Assembly: GCA_050180485.1 (NCBI GenBank)
Contig: JBFXED010000021.1
Span: forward strand, 1-64,000
Source of the DNA: CADEGL01 sp050180485
Lineage (GTDB): Bacteria > Pseudomonadota > Alphaproteobacteria > CADEGL01
Length of the DNA: 64,000 nt
Direction: 5' to 3'
The notes under the pieces are model-generated. The model made no database searches. It had not been told where the DNA came from and saw nothing but the letters and a program-made list of their open reading frames with translations. Numbering within the stretch: position 1 is the first letter of the stretch; every line of letters starts with the position of its first letter. Positions 58,370 through 64,000 of this stretch are shown in pieces. The translations under genes were made by a program, and so were the position numbers.

Positions 58370-59695
58370 CTAGCGGCTCTGCCAGCGGTCGGCCAAGCCG
58401 TACCACTTCATGACATAGGGCATGAACCAGTTGCCGCCCGTGTGGCCCGGCACGGTCGGGAAGTTGCGGTCGGCGAAAATCGTTTTCGCTTCGGATGTCT
58501 TGAGAATGCGCGCGGCGGCCTTGCGCCCCAGATAGGTGCCCATGGGCAGGCCTGCGAAGCAGTAGCCGCCCGCGAAGTGGATGCCCTCGTGGGTCACAAG
58601 ATGTGGCCACAGGTTGAAGGTGCCCGCGCAGCGCCCGGTCCAGGAATGCGTGATCTTCAACTTCGCGATCTCTGACACGATGGCGGCCGCATCGGCGTGA
58701 AGCTGCGCGCCCTTCTTGCGTGGCGTGCTGGGCTTAGTGCCCGTGCGCCAGAGGAAAAGGATGCGCGTGCCGTCGGGCGAGCGGCGCAGCGAGATAATGT
58801 CGTGGACGTGATCCAGATAGGTGCGGTCAGTCGGCAGCAGCTTCTGCATCAGCGCCGGGTCCAGCGGCTCGGTCGCGATCATGTAAGCGTCGAAGGGAAT
58901 CAGGCGCCGCTGCAGCCACGGCCACAGATTGCCGGTATAGCCGTTGGTTGCGACCAGCACGTCCTTCGCGCGCGTGGGGCCCTGCGCCGTCGCCACGTCG
59001 AACCCGTCGCCGTCGCGGCGCAGGCCCGTGACCGGCGTGCCGCCGATCAGCGTGACGCCCGCCGAGCGCGCGCGGTCCAAAAGACCTTTGTGATAGAGGC
59101 CGGGATGGATCGCGGCCAGGCTGGGGATGACGGCGCCACCGCAATAAAGATCACTGGAGATTTCGTTCCGAATCTCGGACTTGGGCACCATGTGGAATTC
59201 GGTGCCCAGGTGCTTGCGCCGCCGCTCGAACTCGTCGGCCAGGTCTTCGTACTGGCGCTTTGCCTTGGTCAGGATCAGGCGGCCGCACAGCTTGAAGCCG
59301 CAATCGATCTGTTCGTTCTGCACGCGCTCGGCGACCGAATCGAACGCCGCCTTCATCTCGCGATAGACGGCTATGGCGTAATCGTCGCCCCGGCTCAATT
59401 GCAGGTCGCGGAAACTGTGCTTGAGCGTCTGGCCGACATAGCCCGCGTTGCGCGTGGATGCGCCGTGGCCCAGATCCTCGGCGTCCAGCACGACGACCTT
59501 GCGGCCCGCGCGCGCCAAGTCGATGGCGGCATTCAGTCCCGTGAAGCCCGAGCCCACGATGGCCACGTCGACGCTTTTCGGCGGCGCCTCGGGCACGGCC
59601 GTCATGCGCGGCGCGGCCTCCCACCAATAGGGCGTGTCCTTGAAACCGGGCGCGAAAATGTCCGCGCTCATACCGGGCCGCGATCCATCGGGCAT
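58370..59695 (-). CDS. FAD-dependent oxidoreductase (DAO/gamma-glutamylputrescine-oxidase-like)
   Basis: A 441-residue DAO-family flavoenzyme: the FAD fingerprint VAIVGSGFTGLNAAIDLARAG is at about 44-64 (key GxGxxG), followed by GHGASTRNAGYVGQ, typical of PuuB-like enzymes. The C-terminal FAD contact HFAGGYCFAGLPMGTYLG is present. Oxidation of an amine such as a glutamylated polyamine or sarcosine-like compound is likely. AGGAG lies 8 bases before ATG 59695. It is co-transcribed with MaoC. Confidence 0.87.
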   Translation of the reverse strand: MPDGSRPGMSADIFAPGFKDTPYWWEAAPRMTAVPEAPPKSVDVAIVGSGFTGLNAAIDLARAGRKVVVLDAEDLGHGASTRNAGYVGQTLKHSFRDLQLSRGDDYAIAVYREMKAAFDSVAERVQNEQIDCGFKLCGRLILTKAKRQYEDLADEFERRRKHLGTEFHMVPKSEIRNEISSDLYCGGAVIPSLAAIHPGLYHKGLLDRARSAGVTLIGGTPVTGLRRDGDGFDVATAQGPTRAKDVLVATNGYTGNLWPWLQRRLIPFDAYMIATEPLDPALMQKLLPTDRTYLDHVHDIISLRRSPDGTRILFLWRTGTKPSTPRKKGAQLHADAAAIVSEIAKLKITHSWTGRCAGTFNLWPHLVTHEGIHFAGGYCFAGLPMGTYLGRKAAARILKTSEAKTIFADRNFPTVPGHTGGNWFMPYVMKWYGLADRWQSR

Positions 59696-59783
59696 CGAAG
59701 TCGCTCCTAAAAAACCAATAGTGAACTAGCACAATGCGCGTCAAAATTCCTGGGATGGATGGGACGGGGCTGCGAATCTATCC

Positions 59784-61067
59784 ATGCCGCACAGAATTAG
59801 GAACACTCTGGCTTGCCTCCTGATCGCTACCGTATGGGCCGGCGAAGCGAAGCCACAATATCGCCTGCCTCCGTTTCCGCAGCCTATCCCCACAGAACTG
59901 TTGGAACCGGATATTCCTCTGCCGTTCAAAGAGGGAACCGAAACCATCCAGGTGGGAGCTGGAAATCGCCTGAAGGTGATATCGCTCGCTGGCCCAATGA
60001 TCCCAGATCGGGGACGTGCGTACTGGGTAAATAACGACACCATTCTCTTCGTAGGCTACGGTCCGGCCGAATTCCCCGAGCAAAGTGGACTGCTCGAATT
60101 GCCGACCAAAGATCAGCGTCCTTCCCAAAGCAACCTTTACGTTTGGAAAATCGGGCACTCGCTCGTTAAATCGATTCCCGCAATATCCATTTTGTGTCAC
60201 GGCATTTCTAAAAATATGACCGTTGCAAACGTAAACGTGAAAATGGATGGCCAGCTACATACCTATAGTATTAGCGCCAACAAACTGTCTGATGGTATTC
60301 GGCAAATATCCAATATAGACGGTTGGATTGACCGTTTTTCATGCACGAACTATGAGCGGCTGAAAAAACGAGCACCCCATCTCGAATCGTCAACCCAAAA
60401 TGGCCACCCCGTTTGGTTTTATCTAGCATTCTTCGACTTGTACCTCGAGGCCCCGAGACGTGCCGTGTCGATCGAATATAAGGGCACCGGATGGGTAGCG
60501 CCCCGAGTTTCTGATCTTCGTCTCATCGATCCTAATTCCAACAACGTGACTATTCTGCCCATACCCGACGTGGGTATCGAAGCCCATGTCGGTTCAACCG
60601 GCGGTATTAACTATTCTCCGCACGACCGCTCTTACTTGCTTTGGGACGCGCGAGCACCGGGTCGCGCGATCATGACTCCAGACGACCGTGAGGAGGCTCC
60701 AGAGGTCGCATGGAAAGCGGCGGGGTGTCGGCCGGGTTGGACGCTTGATGCCGAACGCCGAGTAACAGAGCACTGCTTACCGGCAGATCTCCCACTCAAC
60801 GTCTTTACCCAAACCAACGCCGGCATCATCGGGTTTGTCCGCTGGCCGGGAGGTTTCAAAATGTCTGCTGATGGTGCGGTCTATAGAATTGCGGATAGTA
60901 AAGGCACGCGCTTGCTCGACCAGGTTCTCACATCCACTCGACTCGAAGCGCCGCTGGCGTCACCAGACGGGTGCCGCGTCGCGGCGACTCTATCGCCATC
61001 GGACAAGCCCACCGCTCGTCCCCGGCTCACAATCCTCGATTTCTGTGCTGCTTCGGACGGAAAGTAG
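59784..61067 (+). CDS. Secreted hypothetical protein, low-GC orphan
   Basis: A 427-residue protein with a signal peptide (about 5-25). No domain is recognised; repeated strand-rich segments (RAYWVNNDTILFVGYG, NLYVWKIGH, DRSYLLWDARAPG) suggest a beta-propeller-like fold of the periplasm. Codon use and GC are unlike the neighbours: 60 bases at 60181-60240 hand-count to 37% GC. It sits immediately at the 3' side of the altered tRNA-Gln copy (61105-61178), a common site for acquired DNA. Confidence 0.7.
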   Translation: MPHRIRNTLACLLIATVWAGEAKPQYRLPPFPQPIPTELLEPDIPLPFKEGTETIQVGAGNRLKVISLAGPMIPDRGRAYWVNNDTILFVGYGPAEFPEQSGLLELPTKDQRPSQSNLYVWKIGHSLVKSIPAISILCHGISKNMTVANVNVKMDGQLHTYSISANKLSDGIRQISNIDGWIDRFSCTNYERLKKRAPHLESSTQNGHPVWFYLAFFDLYLEAPRRAVSIEYKGTGWVAPRVSDLRLIDPNSNNVTILPIPDVGIEAHVGSTGGINYSPHDRSYLLWDARAPGRAIMTPDDREEAPEVAWKAAGCRPGWTLDAERRVTEHCLPADLPLNVFTQTNAGIIGFVRWPGGFKMSADGAVYRIADSKGTRLLDQVLTSTRLEAPLASPDGCRVAATLSPSDKPTARPRLTILDFCAASDGK

Positions 61068-61101
61068 GACCCAGAGACGGCGTACCTGGAATAGCTTTGG
61101 C

Positions 61102-61234
61102 CGGTGGCTGGTGCGCCAGGATTAGAACCTGGGGTCGCGGGACTAAAACCCGCTGCCTTACCACTTGGCCACGCCCCAATACCGGCCGTCCGTCGCGGCA
61201 CGCAAAGTAGGTGGAAGCGCCGGGAGCCGCCCTA
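61102..61234. repeat. Direct repeat containing the altered tRNA-Gln copy
   Basis: The first copy of a roughly 133-base direct repeat whose second copy is 63638-63774. Identity begins at CGGTGGCTGG just beyond the tRNA 3' end and runs through the tRNA and about 55 bases of its 5' flank with a few changes. The two copies bracket the TerC-channel module. Confidence 0.85.
61105..61178 (-). tRNA. tRNA-Gln-derived gene with TTA anticodon (putative ochre suppressor or pseudo-tRNA)
   Basis: A 74-base sequence with encoded CCA, four substitutions from the intact tRNA-Gln at 63641-63714. The anticodon loop TTTTAGT reads TTA in place of TTG, which would decode UAA. It also has a G4:A69 mismatch in the acceptor stem, and the T loop is TTCTAAT instead of TTCGAAT. 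It may be a decayed pseudogene or a weak suppressor; several genes in this window end in TAA (for example hemF), so an active suppressor would extend them. Confidence 0.75.
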
Positions 61235-61399
61235 TCCGAGCTTACTTTTCGCAAGCCGCCCCCTTGACGGCCCACGGGCGCGCCACCATTTCCCTGCGCA
61301 ACCCGGATCCGGGCCCCTCTGGCAGGCAGGTCGCTGCTTGCGATGTCGGATCCTTCACCTGCTCGAGCGCCGACGGGCGCGGAAGCATCTGGAGGCACC

Positions 61400-62395
61400 A
61401 TGGAGTGGCTCGCCACGGCGCTCGGCGCCGATTTTCTGGGTAAACCCGCTTGGCTCTGGCTTGTCTTCGCCGGCATCGTCGGCGCGCTCTTGACGTTCGA
61501 CCTGGGCGTGCTCCACCGCAAGCAGCGCGAAATCGAAGTCCGCGAAAGCCTGTGGCTCAGCGCCGGATATATCGCCATCGCTCTGGTATTCGGCGCCTGG
61601 ATTTGGTCGTCGATGGGCAGCGAAAGCGGCATGGCCTATCTCACCGGCTTCTTCATCGAGAAGTCGCTGGCGCTCGACAATGTCTTCGTCATCTCGTTGA
61701 TCTTCGCGTATTTCGCGATCCCCCGGCAGTATCAACACCGCGTGCTGTTCTGGGGCATCCTGGGCGTCATCGTGCTGCGCGCGGTGATGATCGGCCTGGG
61801 CGCCGCGATCGTTTCGGAATTCGCCTGGGTGCTCTACATCTTCGGCGCGTTTCTGCTGTTCACCGGCGTCAAGATGCTGGTCCTGGCCGACGCCATGCCG
61901 AAGGTGGGCGAGAACCCGCTTCTGCGCTTTCTCAAGCACCGCATGAAGGTGACCGACCAGCTTCACGGCCAACGTTTTCTGGTTCGCTTGCCGGTTCCCG
62001 GTACTACGCGGAAGGCCACCTACGCCACGCCGCTTCTGCTCGCGCTGATGCTGATCGAGGTGGCCGACCTGGTCTTCGCGGTCGATTCGGTGCCCGCCAT
62101 CTTCGCGATCACCACCGACGCGTACATCGTCTACACCTCGAACATCTTCGCCATCCTCGGCCTGCGCGCTCTGTACTTCGCGCTGGCGGCTATGGTGCAC
62201 CGGTTCCACTACCTCAAATACGCGCTGTCCATCGTGCTGATCTTCATCGGACTGAAGATCTTCTGGAATCAGCTTTTCGGGAAGCTCGACCCCACGATCT
62301 CGCTGGGCGTGACGTTCGCGCTTCTCGCGGGCGGCGTGCTGTATTCGCTGTGGAAGACGCGCGCGTCCCCGGCGTCCGCGACGAAGGAGGTCTGA
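61400..62395 (+). CDS. TerC family integral membrane protein
   Basis: A 331-residue protein with about nine hydrophobic spans. It has the TerC hallmark acidic residues in membrane segments: GFFIEKSLALDNVFV and LMLIEVADLVFAVDSVPAIFAIT. TerC/Alx/YkoY proteins export manganese or other metals and help secreted metalloproteins. GGAGGCACC precedes ATG 61400. Upstream 61235-61399 holds a CCCGGATCCGGG palindrome (61302-61313) but I find no recognisable manganese (yybP-ykoY) riboswitch. It is followed closely by two membrane protein genes. Confidence 0.92.
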   Translation: MEWLATALGADFLGKPAWLWLVFAGIVGALLTFDLGVLHRKQREIEVRESLWLSAGYIAIALVFGAWIWSSMGSESGMAYLTGFFIEKSLALDNVFVISLIFAYFAIPRQYQHRVLFWGILGVIVLRAVMIGLGAAIVSEFAWVLYIFGAFLLFTGVKMLVLADAMPKVGENPLLRFLKHRMKVTDQLHGQRFLVRLPVPGTTRKATYATPLLLALMLIEVADLVFAVDSVPAIFAITTDAYIVYTSNIFAILGLRALYFALAAMVHRFHYLKYALSIVLIFIGLKIFWNQLFGKLDPTISLGVTFALLAGGVLYSLWKTRASPASATKEV

Positions 62396-62398
62396 GCC

Positions 62399-62713
62399 GT
62401 GGCCGCACTGGAGAAGACGATCTGGTTGGTGACTGCGGCGGCGACCGCGTTCTGGAGCCTCGTGTGCGCCGCAGGCTACGGTCTGGTCGCGCTGTTCGGC
62501 GGCATCGTGCAAGAGCATGTCCAAGGCTTGCATTTGCATCCGGCGATCGATCCCTGGATCGCCGCGGCCTTTGGCGTCACCCAGGATCTGGGTCCGGTAT
62601 TACTGGTCACGTTGTGGGTGGGCGGCGTCGTGCTGATCCTGGGGCTCGCCGCGCTGACCGCCGGCATGAAGCGCGGCGTGCTACGGTCCGACCGCCGCAG
62701 GCGCTTCCGTTAG
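62399..62713 (+). CDS. Small two-span membrane protein
   Basis: A 104-residue protein with two predicted membrane spans (about 8-36 and 65-88), positive-inside tail KRGVLRSDRRRRFR and no recognised family. The start GTG lies 3 bases past the terC stop. It could be an accessory subunit of TerC or of the downstream channel. Confidence 0.75.
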   Translation: MAALEKTIWLVTAAATAFWSLVCAAGYGLVALFGGIVQEHVQGLHLHPAIDPWIAAAFGVTQDLGPVLLVTLWVGGVVLILGLAALTAGMKRGVLRSDRRRRFR

Positions 62714-62729
62714 CGGAGGAGTCGCGGCA

Positions 62730-63548
62730 ATGACATCAGTGACCTTCATCCGCGGGCGCGTGCGAGCGCAGCTCGAACAAAGCCGGGTGCAGAACGCCCT
62801 GATTGCGCTGATCGTTCTGAATGCGATCGTATTCGGCATCGAGACTTCGCCCAGCGCGATGGCCGAGATCGGTCCGGCATTGCGTCTGGCGGACCGTTTG
62901 ATCCTCGCGGTGTTCGTGATCGAGATCGGCCTGCGGTTGTTCGCTTATGGTCCGCGCTTTTTCCGCGACCCGTGGAGCGTCTTCGACTTCGCCGTCGTGG
63001 CGTTGGCCCTACTGCCCGCGACAGGCAGCCTCAGCGCCTTGCGCGCGCTGCGGGTCTTGCGCGTGCTGCGCCTCATCAGCCTGGTGCCCCAATTCCGCAT
63101 GGTGGTCTCGGCTCTGCTCGGCGCCGTGCCCGGTATCGCCGCCATCGCCGGCATCCTCTCGCTTTTGCTCTACGTATCGGCCGTGATCGCGACCAAGCTG
63201 TTCGCGGCATCGGCGCCCGACCTGTTCGGCACATTGGGACAGACGCTGTTTACCCTGTTCCAGGTCATGACGCTGGAAGGCTGGGCGGACGTCGCGCGCC
63301 GGCTCATGGACGATTACCCGGCGGCCTGGCTGTTCTTCGTGCCCTTCATCCTGGTCACCACCTTCACCATGTTGAACCTCTTCATCGCCATCATCGTGGG
63401 CGCGATGGACCGCGAGCGGCAACGCGCCGATCCGGTGTCGGAACGTCTGGACCGGCTGAGCCGTCAGATCGAGCGGCTGGAAGGTAAAATCGCGTCTGCG
63501 TCCAAGGCGCAGCCGCTTGTCACGTCCGGCTCCACGCGCCTGGAATGA
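62730..63548 (+). CDS. Voltage-gated ion channel, BacNav-like (one six-span domain)
   Basis: A 272-residue six-span channel subunit, expected to form tetramers. S4 carries four arginines at every third residue (Arg105, 108, 111, 114). The pore filter is TLEGWAD (181-187), close to bacterial sodium channels (TLESWS type) but with Gly184 and Asp187. A C-terminal helix (SERLDRLSRQIERLEGKI, about 238-255) fits the coiled coil that assembles the tetramer. It lies 16 bases after the small membrane gene, in the terC operon. Ion choice is discussed as a finding. Confidence 0.9.
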   Translation: MTSVTFIRGRVRAQLEQSRVQNALIALIVLNAIVFGIETSPSAMAEIGPALRLADRLILAVFVIEIGLRLFAYGPRFFRDPWSVFDFAVVALALLPATGSLSALRALRVLRVLRLISLVPQFRMVVSALLGAVPGIAAIAGILSLLLYVSAVIATKLFAASAPDLFGTLGQTLFTLFQVMTLEGWADVARRLMDDYPAAWLFFVPFILVTTFTMLNLFIAIIVGAMDRERQRADPVSERLDRLSRQIERLEGKIASASKAQPLVTSGSTRLE

Positions 63549-63637
63549 CGCAAGTTCCTCGCGCGGGAATGCGCGGGATGGCCGACCGCCCGGAAAGCGG
63601 CATCAGGAACCGGTAAAGAAGTAGACAGCGATCACGA

Positions 63638-63774
63638 CGGTGGCTGGGGCGCCAGGATTCGAACCTGGGATCGCGGGACCAAAACCCGCTGCCTTACCAC
63701 TTGGCCACGCCCCAATACCGGCCGTCCGTCGCGGCGCAAATTAGGTGGAAGCGCCCGCCCCCGCAACCGCCCTA
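63638..63774. repeat. Direct repeat containing the intact tRNA-Gln copy
   Basis: The second copy of the direct repeat at 61102-61234. It holds the intact tRNA and its 5' flank. Confidence 0.85.
63641..63714 (-). tRNA. tRNA-Gln (TTG anticodon)
   Basis: A 74-base cloverleaf with encoded CCA: acceptor TGGGGCG/CGCCCCA, anticodon loop TTTTGGT (anticodon TTG) between GCGGG and CCCGC, T arm CCAGG-TTCGAAT-CCTGG. All stems pair. It is the functional copy of the pair. Confidence 0.95.
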
Positions 63775-63797
63775 GGCAGCCATTTTACGGTAGCTCA

Positions 63798-63860
63798 CCC
63801 TTCGACGAGCTCAGGGTGAGGACTTCTATATGGACCTCGTCCTGAGCCCGTCGAAGGACG
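63798..63860. repeat. CTTCGACGAGCTCAGGGTGAG palindromic repeat
   Basis: CTTCGACGAGCTCAGGGTGAG near 63800-63820 is followed by its near reverse complement CTCGTCCTGAGCCCGTCGAAG at 63836-63856. It lies just past the end of the fucose synthase-like gene and may terminate it. Same family as the outer arms at 40307 and 40455. Confidence 0.85.
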
Positions 63861-63875
63861 AGCAAGCGAAAGGTC

Positions 63876-64000
63876 TCACGCGGCTTTCGCGACGTTGGTC
63901 AGATACCAGGCATAGGCATCGGCCAGGCCCTGGTCCAGGCCGGTCTTGGCCTTCCAACCGAGGGCGTTGATGCGCGAGACGTCGAGCAGCTTGCGCGGCG
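63876..64000 (-). CDS. GDP-L-fucose synthase-like protein, C-terminus (partial)
   Basis: The last 40 residues of a gene that starts beyond the window: PRKLLDVSRINALGWKAKT and then GLADAYAWYLTNVAKAA before TGA. The PRKLLDVSR-x-x-x-LGW segment and GLxxxYxWYL ending are the usual C-terminus of GDP-L-fucose synthase (GDP-4-keto-6-deoxymannose epimerase/reductase), so polysaccharide sugar synthesis probably continues outside. The N-terminal part is not visible, so a related epimerase remains possible. Confidence 0.75.
   Translation of the reverse strand, partial: PRKLLDVSRINALGWKAKTGLDQGLADAYAWYLTNVAKAA

Noticed and set aside
61179..61399. A yybP-ykoY manganese riboswitch ahead of terC
   Set aside because: Such elements often precede terC genes, but I see none of its conserved segments; only a CCCGGATCCGGG palindrome is present.

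Overview
The window is 64 kb of GC-rich chromosomal DNA from what is most likely an alphaproteobacterium, probably Rhodospirillales-like. This rests on gene content (trmL-hemF, DUF1285-Nudix-CCA transferase, the moxR/DUF58/DUF4159 operon, DcaP-type porin, FixK/FNR-like box, CGNR regulator) and on families of intergenic palindromic repeats common in that class. Species cannot be assigned from sequence alone. Coding density is high. Most recognised genes are housekeeping, envelope or catabolic. There is no prophage, insertion sequence, transposase or CRISPR array.

Layout. 1-2.6 kb: trmL and hemF overlap, followed by two paralogous secreted proteins. 2.6-5.8 kb (minus): a tightly packed operon DUF1285, Nudix CoA pyrophosphatase, CCA transferase, SGNH hydrolase. 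5.8-12.6 kb (plus): moxR, DUF58, DUF4159 and a large VWA/amidotransferase-like membrane protein. 13-14.7 kb: a DcaP-like porin with a clear terminator. 15-19.1 kb: two TPR proteins, the second fused to a sulfotransferase, and a lipoprotein serine protease. 19.1-22.2 kb: two tandem 501-residue outer-membrane barrel paralogues. 22.2-26.3 kb: LysR regulator, DoxX, extradiol dioxygenase and an MFS exporter. 26.3-30.2 kb: a 1288-residue glycine-rich autotransporter with an AT-rich promoter.

30.5-47 kb is largely catabolic: an operon of a BKACE cleavage enzyme, a degenerate peroxiredoxin/2OG-Fe(II) oxygenase fusion and a carnitine-dehydrogenase-like enzyme; then GMC oxidoreductase, HAD phosphatase, MBL hydrolase, EEP phosphatase, crotonase, CaiC-like acyl-CoA ligase and two tandem amidohydrolases. 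This suggests CoA-dependent breakdown of a carnitine-like or other substituted acid. Into it is placed a lower-GC two-gene cassette (33.7-35.4 kb) encoding TcmP and its three-Cys-motif DUF5131 partner, a pair whose biology is not established to my knowledge; it is my leading candidate for an undescribed system.

47-64 kb: MsrB, EamA transporter with divergent CGNR regulator, AsmA protein, zinc alcohol dehydrogenase, HPF, malic enzyme, a FixK/FNR-box-preceded nitroreductase and isoaspartyl methyltransferase-erythromycin esterase fusion, MaoC and FAD oxidoreductase, a low-GC secreted orphan, then TerC, a small membrane protein and a BacNav-like channel lying between two direct copies of a tRNA-Gln locus. 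One copy is a normal tRNA-Gln(TTG); the other carries a TTA anticodon (would read the ochre stop UAA) plus further lesions. The window ends inside a GDP-L-fucose synthase-like gene.
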